Of a stretch of DNA of 64,000 nt, positions 1 to 9,537 are shown one piece after another (position 1 is the stretch's first letter; every line of letters starts with the position of its first letter). The position numbers and the translations under genes were made by a program. The stretch spans positions 186,001-250,000 of the forward strand of contig NC_018328.1 in the NCBI RefSeq assembly GCF_000234665.1. Reading direction: 5' to 3'. The DNA is from Leishmania mexicana MHOM/GT/2001/U1103 (lineage: Eukaryota; Euglenozoa; Kinetoplastea; Trypanosomatida; Trypanosomatidae). The notes under the pieces were generated by a model. It had not been told where the DNA came from, made no database searches, and worked only from the letters and a program-made list of their open reading frames with translations.

Positions 1-1818
1 TCCAGTCTCGTAGAGGCTGGCGTGCTGGAGATGTATCGCATCGACGCCCTAAGCGAGGAGGGCAGTCCACTGCTCGCCCACCTCGGCATCCGCTACCGCA
101 AGGAGCCATATGTGCTCGCCATCGTGGACGGCGAAACCTGGACGCTCTATAGCATTGCGGAGGCCATGACACAGCGCAACCACAACCGCATCTTCCACGG
201 CCTGCTCGAGTTCGTGATGTCCTTCTTCTACGACGTATTTCAGCAGACAAGGTCACTGGAGGTAACGCAGCTGGAGGACATCCTCACGTTCCTGCGTGCC
301 CCGCGGTCGGCCAAGCAGCCGCTGCGTGCGCTGCTGCCCACCATCAACGCCGAGTCGATCCCGGTGGCGCTGCAGATGCGCTACAACCAGGTCGAAGTCC
401 GCAGTGTGCCGCGCGAATTTCTGCTCGAGTTCGTGGAGGAGTACTGCGAGATGGATATAGGCGTGAAAGACCGCTTCGGCGAGAGCGTCCCGATGGCGGA
501 GTTCATCGTTGTGTCGACGGAGGCGTTGCCTATGCCGCCCAAGGATGTGACCGAAACCAGCGACACGGCGGCACTGGAGGCGGAAGCCGAGGCGTCGACA
601 CCGCAGAAGAGCTGCCGCCTTGTGCACATCGGTGCTGCGGTGGCGCTCACGTACAGCAAGGCCTCAAGGTTCATTGAAGACCACCTGCCAGAGCGGCACG
701 TGGGCATGAAGGGCCTGCGCTACGCCGGCGCAACAGACTTCCTGCAAGTGTGTCGTGACAACTGCGTGGTGTGGATGCGCGAAGACTGCGCGGAGGCGCC
801 AGGCGCGCACGTGGCGGCCCTCATGGCAAACGACTACCTCTCCTTCAAGACCGGCTACTGGTGCATGGAGGAGGAACGTAGCCTGGCCAAGGTTCTGAGC
901 AAGGTGGGTGTGTGGACGGCGACGTCGAAGCACCTGGCTGCCTCTCCCTCAGCTCTCATCGCCTTCGTCGGCGGCAACGACAGCATCGCCTACCAGCTCG
1001 TGTCCGTGCAAGCCAAGGCGCCAGAGGAGCTCACAGCGCAGGACATATACGCTGCCCTGTCGACGCTGGTGAGCAACGCCGAGGAGGCCGAGGACGGCAG
1101 TGAGGCGGCCAAGGTTGCGGCGCCGATCCCGTCGCGCCTCCCGCAGCCCGTCGCCAGCCTCCTCGCCACGGACGGTTTCCCGATCTCCCGCAAGCAGCGT
1201 CTCTACATACAGGCTATGACCATCTATACCTTTGCAGCCCCGCTGGTGTCCAACGCGTGGCCGTTCTTCATGATGTACCTAATCCACCGCTTCGTCCTGA
1301 ACCGCAACAAGCCGGAGCCCGAAGAGGAAACGAGGAAGAAGCGCGAGGAGTCTGCCGCCGCCAACAGTGCGTCGAGCGCGAATGGGGCATCTGCAGCGCC
1401 GGTGCGTCGTCGCATCCGCAAACCGCAGCCCCGGGTCGGCCCGTACAACCCACGCGACATGAATTGGGCCAAGGAGGAGAAGGGCTTCCTGCTCTTACTC
1501 GTGGAGGACGGTTTGGCAGCCGGGGCTCTGCCGCTCCCCCGCCTCGCCTTGGACGAGCCCTTCACCGTGCGCGTCCTCGGCACCGGACAGGGCAAGTGGC
1601 GCCAGTGGATCCTCGAGCACAAGCCGGCCGCTCCGGAGGGCGCGGCAGAGAAGCTCCCAGAGGCGGAGCGCCAGATCTCCCTCATGGCCATCCGCAAGAC
1701 TCGCATGAAGGCCCTTGTCAAGTCGGATGCGCAGACGATCGATGCTTTTCTCCGTGACCTTCTCGATGGTACAAAGAACCCGAGCGACGAGCTGCCGTCG
1801 TGGGCGTATGACGAGTAG
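1..1818 (+). CDS. Membrane protein with thioredoxin-like segment, 5' truncated (possible ER DnaJ/thioredoxin-type protein)
   Basis: The frame is open from base 1 with no stop upstream, so the gene starts outside the window; 605 residues are visible. Near the visible N-terminus the order is acidic/hydrophobic strand, GIRYRKEPYVLAIVDGETW, then a helix ending in FVMSFFYD. This resembles a thioredoxin fold (an 'LGI...P..A...G' strand-turn) but has no CxxC pair. One hydrophobic stretch around residues 405-430 (YTFAAPLVSNAWPFFMMYLI) is a likely transmembrane helix. It is followed by a basic, Ala/Ser-rich linker and a conserved-looking C-terminal region of about 130 residues. ER co-chaperones of the DNAJC16 type combine a J domain, a thioredoxin-like domain and a membrane helix; a J domain could lie in the missing part, but that is inference. 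Ends with TAG at 1816-1818. Codon use is typical of the window. Confidence 0.75.
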   Translation, partial: SSLVEAGVLEMYRIDALSEEGSPLLAHLGIRYRKEPYVLAIVDGETWTLYSIAEAMTQRNHNRIFHGLLEFVMSFFYDVFQQTRSLEVTQLEDILTFLRAPRSAKQPLRALLPTINAESIPVALQMRYNQVEVRSVPREFLLEFVEEYCEMDIGVKDRFGESVPMAEFIVVSTEALPMPPKDVTETSDTAALEAEAEASTPQKSCRLVHIGAAVALTYSKASRFIEDHLPERHVGMKGLRYAGATDFLQVCRDNCVVWMREDCAEAPGAHVAALMANDYLSFKTGYWCMEEERSLAKVLSKVGVWTATSKHLAASPSALIAFVGGNDSIAYQLVSVQAKAPEELTAQDIYAALSTLVSNAEEAEDGSEAAKVAAPIPSRLPQPVASLLATDGFPISRKQRLYIQAMTIYTFAAPLVSNAWPFFMMYLIHRFVLNRNKPEPEEETRKKREESAAANSASSANGASAAPVRRRIRKPQPRVGPYNPRDMNWAKEEKGFLLLLVEDGLAAGALPLPRLALDEPFTVRVLGTGQGKWRQWILEHKPAAPEGAAEKLPEAERQISLMAIRKTRMKALVKSDAQTIDAFLRDLLDGTKNPSDELPSWAYDE

Positions 1819-3509
1819 TCGTGTGTGTGTGCATATTCCTTTCTCTTGTGGGGTCGAGGTACACGAGCAAAGAAAGGCACGCGGGCAGGCGGGCAGGCGG
1901 CAGCCTGGGCGATCGCTAGCCGTCTCCTTGGCTCGCAGGTGGAAAGAAAAAAACGCGTGGAGCTCGTCGTCGTTTACCCCCCCCCCTCTTCCGTGTGCTC
2001 GCTCTCCACTTGCTTTTTCGTTTGGGAGGGGGAAGTTGTGGGGGAGGGGGGGGGGCATCTCCATTGTGGTCGTAAGCTGCGCCTGAAGGATTATCTGTCG
2101 GTGCGTGATGGCGTGTTGGTGCGGGCCTGTGTGGCTCGCGGAGCTGGTGCTGCATTTCTCTTCTGTTGCTTTCTTCGATGGCGCCGCTTCCCTTTCCTTT
2201 TGTTGTCCTCGTATCGCTCTCGGCATGCCGAGATGGTTAATGATGTGCTCCCCTGCTCTCCCTCTGTTAAGCCTCGTGTGCCGTGTACTCCCGTCCTCCC
2301 CACTGCCACGCAGGGAAGCAACCGTTAAAGGCGGATTCAAGGCGTCTCTCTTTCCCAACGTGTGCCAATTCTCTCCCATCGAAGGTGAGGCCAAACACCA
2401 CGCTGACCACTCCCCCTCCCCGACACACGCACACACACGCGTTGCAGCCATGTGCGCCGGCTCAGTCACCGCAGCACAGCCCCTGCCTCAAATCCTACCC
2501 ACCCGCGCTCTGCAGGTCGCCTCACAGCGGCTCCCCCATCATGCCGGTCACAATCTGGCACGTCCCTCGGGGTGGCACCCAGGCGGAAGGCGCCAGGAGG
2601 CAGTGAGGGCCGGGGGTGGGATACGCGCTCGAGTCACACTGACACTTTGGTCATCATGTATGTGGTGCGAGCGTGCTCACTGTCGCATGACGCTCCGACG
2701 TCACGCCATCCAGGACCTGACGGCCGACATGAGCAGCGATAAACCGCCCTCGCCCTCACCCTCCCCCCTGCACCGTTGACACCCGACGCTGTCACCAGAG
2801 GCGGCTCAGCACTTGGTAAGGAGAGACGAATGTTGCTCGGCTTCCTCCCACACAGAGAGTGGGAGAAGGGGGTTCTGGACCCTGTGATACCGCATACGGT
2901 GTGAGGCGTGTGTATATGTCTGTGTCTCGGACAGACAAGGGAGCGGTGCTCCCTCGTAGGAACCCTTCACGTTGGCGAGTCCACGTTGTGCTGCCGCCCT
3001 GAACTCCCCACCCCCAACCCGCACCCACTCACCCACTGGCGCGTCTTCTCTTGAGAGGGCCGCAGTGGGTTCGGACAAGAAAAATAGCGCAGCAGAAGAG
3101 GTCAGCGCGGACGCTTCCGAGGAAGAGGGGTGGCTGCTGCCACAAGTGGAGTGCACGCTTACACACACACACACAGAGACATATGTGTGTGTCCTGTTGA
3201 GCAACGAAATCGGCGTCTGCTTGCGCCTTCGACATGCCCATGTAGTCTACGGTGCTTGTTGTGTGTGTGTGCCCCCATCGCATCCGTCTTCCTATTGCCC
3301 GCCTGTTCTCCTCTACTCCAATTCGGGCTCATGCGCGTGCACGCACAGATACGCGTACGCCGATACGCACGCCCACGCACCTCTAACGCCCACGTGGCTG
3401 GCTCCGTCGGCTTTGCCAGCGACCTCCATACGCCGCACGACCACGTCACGTACTCATAGAGACTCTTATACACGCACGCACACATATAGGCGCACAGGTC
3501 CATCTTCGC
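1819..3509 (+). other. Intergenic region (3' UTR of first gene, 5' UTR of next)
   Basis: No credible gene. It holds a C10 run at 1977-1986, a G-rich run at about 2034-2056, and a (CA)n/(TG)n inverted pair at 3161-3192. A mixed-sequence block at about 2450-2830 is neither pyrimidine-rich nor repetitive. A pyrimidine tract around 3283-3320 followed by AG at 3347-3348 could be the splice acceptor for the next gene. Confidence 0.6.
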
Positions 3510-4193
3510 ATGGAGCCCTATGCATCGCCGGCGGCGGTGCCGCCGTCTCATGTCGTGTATGATGCACTGAGCAAGGCGCAGAAGGCGGCACCGCAACTGA
3601 AGCCGATCCCCGCCTTTGAGGTGTATAAGGTAGCGCGGGAAGAGGAGCTGGCCGCCTACCGTATGCTGTGTCGCGTACTTTTCATGCATCACGGCACTCC
3701 ACTTCCCAAGGCGCAGCAGCGCATCCTCGATGACATGGGCGAGGAGCTGTGTATTGGGCAAACACGGCAGGGACTGGAGAAAGAAATGGCAGAGCAGGAT
3801 AAAGTGCTGCAAGGCATTCGTAAATCTGGTGTGCTGGGGCGCCGCGGCGACTTCACCGATGGTGTGGAAGAGATGACTTTGGAAGACTACCTCGCCGAGG
3901 CGCCGAAGGACGACGGCAACGGTCTCTACATGCCCACCTCCAAGGCGCATCGCGCTGATAGGGCAGACTCCGGTCCCACACGAGCAACAGTCATCGCTGC
4001 CGCCGCCGGTTTAGGCGCCAAGCGCAAAGGAAACGTGCACGCCGCTGTGTCGAAGCTGGCGAAGGAGATCGAGACTGCGGGCAAGAGCCTGCTGTATGCG
4101 GGCAGCGCCCAGGAAGAGCAGCAGCTTATCCAAGTCCTGCAGCAGAAACGCGAGTTGCTGGTGGCACTGAGAGAGGAGCTGACAGAGGCGTAG
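3510..4193 (+). CDS. Conserved-looking small protein, possible ENT (EMSY N-terminal) domain
   Basis: 227 residues from the ATG at 3510. Residues about 48-110 form a helical block that begins AYRMLCRVLFMHHGTPLPKA and continues through EELCIGQTRQGLEKEM. Its spacing fits the ENT domain ('YR..L...G.L......L..L...L.I....H...L'), a small helical module found in EMSY and plant chromatin proteins. The match is by eye and weak, so a chromatin role is only a suggestion. The C-terminal 50 residues are predicted helical (EEQQLIQVLQQKRELLVALR) and could form a coiled coil. There is no signal peptide or membrane helix, so it is probably soluble. If the ENT reading is wrong, it is an unassigned kinetoplastid protein. 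Confidence 0.8.
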   Translation: MEPYASPAAVPPSHVVYDALSKAQKAAPQLKPIPAFEVYKVAREEELAAYRMLCRVLFMHHGTPLPKAQQRILDDMGEELCIGQTRQGLEKEMAEQDKVLQGIRKSGVLGRRGDFTDGVEEMTLEDYLAEAPKDDGNGLYMPTSKAHRADRADSGPTRATVIAAAAGLGAKRKGNVHAAVSKLAKEIETAGKSLLYAGSAQEEQQLIQVLQQKRELLVALREELTEA

Positions 4194-5259
4194 AAGGACC
4201 GGGGCGGACACAAAAAAGAAGGCAGCCCACACACCCACACGCATGCGCGTGCGGCTGCTAAACAAATGGCGAAGCTGTGATGGCGGCGCCGATTCGTTGT
4301 GCGTGATGGTGCGCGCATGTGTCTGCGCGGTGCCTGATGACAGCTTCTTCGCACTGTTCACGGTGCTGTGTTGCTGCAGCAGAGAGTCCTCCTCCTCCCC
4401 CACGTTCTCTATTTTTCTCGCATCCTTCAATGCTGGTCAACCTCCTGTTGACTTGCACACACGCACACACACACACACACACACGCGCGCGCATGGAGAG
4501 CGGCAGAACGAAGCACGCAGAGGCGCGGTGTAGTGGGTGAGGAGGAGGCCCGGATGGAGGGCCCAAAAGGCAGCGGCAATCGACAGAGGCGCCGCCGCGG
4601 GATAGCACACGCATGCCGCTTCAGGCCGAGACGATAACTAGAGAGTCGACGGACGGTGCCAACCAACAACGAGTCAGTGCGAGAAGGAACCTTGGGCAGG
4701 TGTACGGGGTGGGTGAATGGATGGCACACACACACACGCACACGCCTTCTCCTCGATGCCCATGTACCGCCGTGTGGCCCCCCCCCTCCACCCCTTCGTT
4801 CTCTGGCCCTCACTCGCGCGCTTGCCACCCATCTATCCCAAACGGCACTGCTTTGCACCTGCGACATGCGGACACGCTTGGGAAAAGGAGAGATGATCGC
4901 ATGCTGTGATGCTCTCTGTGCTTGAGCGCCTGCGCGGGTGTCCACGTGCGTGTGCGTAGCACGCATCTTCATCATCTCTCACTTCCACGCTTCGCCACAC
5001 CCCGCTCCGTCACCATCGCCACCACGTACTGCACGCGCATCCGTGCCTCCTCTCTTCTCCTCCGCCCTTCTCGGTTGTTTCGCTCTTTTTCCTTGCCTGG
5101 TTGTTGTGCGTTGTCGCCGTGAGTGGGATGATCATCGCCTTCCAAGCAGTGCGCACAAGCACCCGCCTCGTCAGCTCCCTCGTGAGCTGTTGCGTCTCGG
5201 CACTCCTTCTGCGCTCCCTTCTGACTTCCACTTGCCGTGCCCTTTTGGCGTAAGCATGG
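4194..5259 (+). other. Intergenic region
   Basis: No gene seen. Contains a (CA)n run at about 4456-4484 ending in CGCGCGCGC, a second short (CA)n at about 4724-4742, and a long pyrimidine-rich stretch at about 5040-5105 that could serve trans-splicing of the downstream methyltransferase. Confidence 0.6.
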
Positions 5260-6948
5260 ATGTGGCGTCCGTGTAAGCGGCTGCGGTGTTGCAGCTCACA
5301 CATCGCCACACCGTCGACGGCTGCCGCGGCATCCCTCGGTACGCCTCAACGGCACCGTGCGGAAACGACAGGCACGGCTCAGTGCGCCCCCAACTCAGAG
5401 CATCATGGTCTGGCCGCCTCAGCCACACTGCCAACGACTGCGGTCCCACGCCGTGGAAAGCTGCGGTGTTTGCGCGGCGCCTACCACGCAGGTCGTGCTG
5501 TGGCGCAACTCCTTCTGCCCCTTCTTCAGCCAGCGCGACGCATCCTGGGCTACATGGACATGACGGACGCTATGAAGAGCCTTGCCACCGCTCTGGAGGG
5601 TAGTCCGGTCTCGCTGGAGCATGAGGGACCTCTACAGGACGCACACCTCATCGCCATACGAGATCTCGCTACGAGCGCGACAGTCACAGACCTTCGCAGT
5701 CGACTATTGAACGGCTCTTTGTGCCCTCGAGGGGCCACACATCTCACAGCAGCACTCTGGAACGCGACAAGCGTGCGCGGCTACCAAAAATGCCTCTTGG
5801 CAGCACGTCAGGCTCGTCTCGATGACGGACTCTCCTTCAACGGCTACGACAACCTCGCAGAGGCTGGGGCTGCCATGCGCAGTGCCATGTGCTCGGATGT
5901 GGCCGAGCCGAAAACCTGCGCCGAGTGGGCCCGCCTCATCGACCTCTACACCTCCTTCCTCCCTGATCGGTCCCACATCCACGAGCTGGAGAACCTGCCG
6001 CAGGAGATCGCCATTGGCGAGCTGCTCCGCGAGACCGTCGAGCGCGTGCGCAGGGCGGAGGATCACGCCGGAGGCGACGGCTTCGCGCTGGACTGCGTCG
6101 TCGACGTCGGCGGCGGCAACGGCTTCCTTGCAGCGCAGGTGGCGGAGCGCCTTCAGTGCGACAGCGTCGTCATCGACCCCTTCTTTCCGGCGCACTCCAT
6201 CGACTGCTGCCCGCGGGTGTGGCCCGACACAGCGCATCGCACACGGCCCGCCACGCGCCGGCAGCGCACGCTGCACCGCACCGTGGCGCTGTTCCGCGAC
6301 GTCCGCTGGTCGGACGCTGTGCCGGCAGCACCAGCGCGCACGGCCCTCATCGCGAAGCACCTGTGCGGCAGCGGCGTGGACGAGGTGCTGCGCCATCTGG
6401 AGGCGCAGGGGTGTCTGCCGCGCATCCTCGTTCTGGCGCCGTGCTGCTTCAACAAAATCACCCTTGATCGGTACTGCGACGCCGCCTACCTGAGACAGGT
6501 CATGGGCATCGACTCCGAAGAGGCCCTGGCGCGTGTGAATCGGCTCACAGACTGGAACATGTCGTGCTATCAGAGCACCCACGAGCGCATGTTGGCGTGG
6601 ACCGAGGCGGCTCGGCGAAGCTCAGCCACGAGTGGCAAGCGATGTGCCTGCGAGGTGCAAATAGCTTTGGAAGCCGCTGCGTCCCAAGCGCTCTCCGCGG
6701 TCAACGGCAGCTCTGTCGCTGCTGCTCCGCTGTTCTGCTACCAGCGCCGAAGCGGTCCTCGCTCCATCGCAAACAGCATCACGTGCACCCATGACTTTGC
6801 GTTGCTGGTCGAGGGCCTTCTCAACTACGGGCGAATGCAGTGGCTGCGGCAGCGCCACTATAACGTGCATCTGGTGCAGTATGTGCCCGATGTGGTGACG
6901 CCGAAAAACAAGTGTTGTCTCGCGATTCGACAAGCACGCACGAGTTGA
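5260..6948 (+). CDS. TRM13: tRNA 2'-O-methyltransferase TRM13-like, paralogue A
   Basis: 562 residues from the ATG at 5260. The C-terminal two-thirds has the TRM13 family order: SAM-binding motif I (VVDVGGGNGF, residues 280-289), KHLCG (366-370), APCCF (393-397), a LTDWN segment, and the C-terminal signature GRMQWLRQRHYNVHLVQYV. Human TRMT13 has GKHLCG, ALCCHH and a closing GRIQYLQQKG, so the family call is good. TRM13 2'-O-methylates position 4 in the acceptor stem of certain tRNAs. The CCCH and CHHC zinc fingers usual at the N-terminus are not visible. Residues 222-397 are identical to paralogue B through a 528-bp near-identical DNA tract, while both flanks are diverged. The first ~98 residues are low-complexity; M99 at 5554 is an alternative start, and a 7-codon overlapping ORF begins at 5256. 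Confidence 0.85.
   Translation: MWRPCKRLRCCSSHIATPSTAAAASLGTPQRHRAETTGTAQCAPNSEHHGLAASATLPTTAVPRRGKLRCLRGAYHAGRAVAQLLLPLLQPARRILGYMDMTDAMKSLATALEGSPVSLEHEGPLQDAHLIAIRDLATSATVTDLRSRLLNGSLCPRGATHLTAALWNATSVRGYQKCLLAARQARLDDGLSFNGYDNLAEAGAAMRSAMCSDVAEPKTCAEWARLIDLYTSFLPDRSHIHELENLPQEIAIGELLRETVERVRRAEDHAGGDGFALDCVVDVGGGNGFLAAQVAERLQCDSVVIDPFFPAHSIDCCPRVWPDTAHRTRPATRRQRTLHRTVALFRDVRWSDAVPAAPARTALIAKHLCGSGVDEVLRHLEAQGCLPRILVLAPCCFNKITLDRYCDAAYLRQVMGIDSEEALARVNRLTDWNMSCYQSTHERMLAWTEAARRSSATSGKRCACEVQIALEAAASQALSAVNGSSVAAAPLFCYQRRSGPRSIANSITCTHDFALLVEGLLNYGRMQWLRQRHYNVHLVQYVPDVVTPKNKCCLAIRQARTS
5923..6450 (+). repeat. 528-bp conversion-like tract, copy A
   Basis: Aligned base by base with 8656-9183 at a constant offset of 2733. 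I find one difference in 528 positions (A at 6330, G at 9063; both Ala codons). Identity stops abruptly at both ends, at 5922/8655 (C/T) and 6451/9184 (A/C). Confidence 0.95.
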
Positions 6949-8001
6949 ATGCTGGAGCCGATCGTGTCCCTGTGCGTCTTGTCTGTCTCTCTCTCCCCCT
7001 CTCTCGGGGGACATGCGGACAACACCTTTGTATCCGTGTCGCAAGGCTCATCAAGGCCGGTGCTGCTGTTTGTGTCTCCCAGTGCAGCTTGGCACACACA
7101 CTTAGGTCGCTGAGGCGAGTCTTCCACACACACACACACAGAGAGAGACAGAGGACAAGACAACTTTCGGATGTGCGTCTAGGAAGGGGACGGGACAGAA
7201 TCAAGGTGTAGGTCGGCAGCGGCTACACGCAGGGAGGCGGAGCGATAAACGGAGGAAGACCACCCAGCACAGCCGTCACGGACGCCTCGCCATGCCTCTG
7301 AGGGCGGGTAACGAAGTATCGTGATGTGTGGAGGTCGAGTATGCCTCAACGGCAACTGCCGCATTGACACCCACTATGGCGTGACGAACGACAGCCCGAG
7401 ACACAACCCCGATACTGCAAAGCAAAACTAGCACCCGCATGTGAGGAGGACGTCCGTGGGTCGGTGTGCACGTCAATATCATGCGCAGGCGCGCACGTAC
7501 ATGTGAGGCCCATCACTTCCTCGCCATTTTTCCCTCCCCCCTCCTCCTCGCACACCACGGTCTCCCTTCCCCATCGGACTGCGTCACATACACGCGCGCT
7601 TACGCTACGTTTTCTTTGCTCGGTTTGCGTGTGCGTGCATGTATGTGTGGGTGTGGGTGTGGGTGTTCGGTGTATACCCTGCTCGCGTTTTCTACCGTTG
7701 GACGTGCGCTGCATGGCAACGGGCCAACGGTCCTTGTCCGACAAGACGACTGCTCAGGCACCTGCATGTGGCGGCACATGCGCGTCAGTAAGAAGACAAG
7801 CACCCTTCACAGGATTCCTTTCTCTGAAGTGTATCCGGGACGTCGAAACAGATAAAAGCGGCAGTGTGAAGGTGTCAGGGCGGCAGCGACTGCGACCTCG
7901 CTGGCGGAAAACTACAGCAGCAGCGGTTTGGTGGTCGAAGTTGGGCGACCACGGAGTGGGTGGTCACCTGCTCTTCCCCTCCAACAACTGCAGCGGTGAC
8001 T
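6949..8001 (+). other. Intergenic region between the two TRM13 paralogues
   Basis: No gene. Short (CA)n at about 7127-7142; a mixed-sequence block at about 7200-7460 with no pyrimidine bias; a pyrimidine-rich tract at about 7515-7575 followed by TG-rich sequence at 7628-7665 (three GGTGTGG-type units). It shows no similarity to the conversion tract. Confidence 0.55.
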
Positions 8002-9537
8002 ATGCTAAACTACCGCTGCAAGCAGAGGCAATACTACAGCGTGCTGTGGTCGTTGCAGTTTGTGCTCGCCCTCCTACACCACGCACGGAAAGGCACCGCA
8101 CGTGCACGTCAGCAGCAACGCGAGCGCGGCGATGCTAGGGGGGACAACAGCTGCTGCTGCTCCACTTCAACTGGTGCCGCTGACACGGAGTCCGATACTT
8201 TGATTGCGTTCGAAGCGGCCGCCGACGGCGCCTTGGCCTCCTTCGACGCACAGGGGCCGCTTTCTGCCTCGCAGTTGCTCTCCCTGCAGAACAGTCTCAC
8301 TGACGCCGAGGTACGTAATCTCTGCGTGCAATGCATGCGCCGCTTCATTGCCCAGCAGCAGCCGGGGCCAACGCTCACGTCTGCGCAGCAACCGCTCTTC
8401 AGCGCTGACAACATCTTTGCCACCCCGACGCCTCTTTTTCTCGTGCTGTGGCCGACAGAGAGCATTCGCCAACACTACACACGAGCTTTGGAGGTGGCTC
8501 ACCACAACCGCATCGACCACAGCGATCTCCTCGCCATGCCAGGCTACCTGCGGGAGGCTGGCCTGCACGCCCGGCGTGTATTTGCGGAGTATAGTGGCGC
8601 TCAACATGATGAAGGGCCCACCGTGGCGCAGGACTCGGAGCGGCGGGCGGCACATGAGTGGGCCCGCCTCATCGACCTCTACACCTCCTTCCTCCCTGAT
8701 CGGTCCCACATCCACGAGCTGGAGAACCTGCCGCAGGAGATCGCCATTGGCGAGCTGCTCCGCGAGACCGTCGAGCGCGTGCGCAGGGCGGAGGATCACG
8801 CCGGAGGCGACGGCTTCGCGCTGGACTGCGTCGTCGACGTCGGCGGCGGCAACGGCTTCCTTGCAGCGCAGGTGGCGGAGCGCCTTCAGTGCGACAGCGT
8901 CGTCATCGACCCCTTCTTTCCGGCGCACTCCATCGACTGCTGCCCGCGGGTGTGGCCCGACACAGCGCATCGCACACGGCCCGCCACGCGCCGGCAGCGC
9001 ACGCTGCACCGCACCGTGGCGCTGTTCCGCGACGTCCGCTGGTCGGACGCTGTGCCGGCAGCGCCAGCGCGCACGGCCCTCATCGCGAAGCACCTGTGCG
9101 GCAGCGGCGTGGACGAGGTGCTGCGCCATCTGGAGGCGCAGGGGTGTCTGCCGCGCATCCTCGTTCTGGCGCCGTGCTGCTTCCACAAGTGCTCGCTGGA
9201 CACCTATATCGACGCTGACTTTGTGTCCGCGCTGCTGGGACTGGGCAGTGCGGAGACCTTCTGCCATCTAACGCGCTTGACAGACTGGAATGCGTCCGTG
9301 TACCAGCGACTGCAGGGCGTCGCTCTGACCGGAAAAGTCCCTGCAGCATCGGTCTCGAAGAAGTCCATGCGCTACTTAGTCTCCTGTCCAGAGGGCATAG
9401 CTGCCTGCGTCGAAGCCGTCGTGAGCCAAGGGCGCGTACAGTGGCTCCAGCGTCGTGGGTACATTGCACGACTAGTTGAGTACGTTCCCGACTGTGTGAC
9501 ACCAAAGAACCGCTGTATGGTGGCATACCGTACTTGA
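8002..9537 (+). CDS. TRM13: tRNA 2'-O-methyltransferase TRM13-like, paralogue B
   Basis: 511 residues. The frame opens earlier but only with GTG; the first ATG is at 8002. Motifs are the same as in paralogue A: GGGNG, KHLCG and APCCF (ending at residue 394), then HKCSLDTY, LTRLTDWN and the closing GRVQWLQRRGY...VEYVPD. Human TRM13 has CCHH at the APCCF position; here it is CCFHK and in paralogue A CCFNK. Residues 219-394 are identical to paralogue A. Upstream, only scattered similarity remains, such as GPLSASQLLSLQNSL against GPLQDAHLIAIRDLA. The tail is recognisably homologous but clearly diverged. This pattern fits an old tandem duplication with a recent exchange confined to the SAM-binding core. 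N-terminal zinc fingers are not visible. Confidence 0.85.
   Translation: MLNYRCKQRQYYSVLWSLQFVLALLHHARKGTARARQQQRERGDARGDNSCCCSTSTGAADTESDTLIAFEAAADGALASFDAQGPLSASQLLSLQNSLTDAEVRNLCVQCMRRFIAQQQPGPTLTSAQQPLFSADNIFATPTPLFLVLWPTESIRQHYTRALEVAHHNRIDHSDLLAMPGYLREAGLHARRVFAEYSGAQHDEGPTVAQDSERRAAHEWARLIDLYTSFLPDRSHIHELENLPQEIAIGELLRETVERVRRAEDHAGGDGFALDCVVDVGGGNGFLAAQVAERLQCDSVVIDPFFPAHSIDCCPRVWPDTAHRTRPATRRQRTLHRTVALFRDVRWSDAVPAAPARTALIAKHLCGSGVDEVLRHLEAQGCLPRILVLAPCCFHKCSLDTYIDADFVSALLGLGSAETFCHLTRLTDWNASVYQRLQGVALTGKVPAASVSKKSMRYLVSCPEGIAACVEAVVSQGRVQWLQRRGYIARLVEYVPDCVTPKNRCMVAYRT
8656..9183 (+). repeat. 528-bp conversion-like tract, copy B
   Basis: Partner of 5923-6450, same orientation, one substitution. 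It encodes the whole SAM-binding core from EWARLIDLY to the CCF motif and begins exactly at a codon boundary in both genes. Confidence 0.95.

Noticed and set aside
8167..9267. 366-codon ORF on the minus strand
   Set aside because: It mirrors the TRM13 B coding frame and repeats in TRM13 A because the DNA is the same; GC-rich coding DNA often gives such antisense frames. No homology or independent signals.
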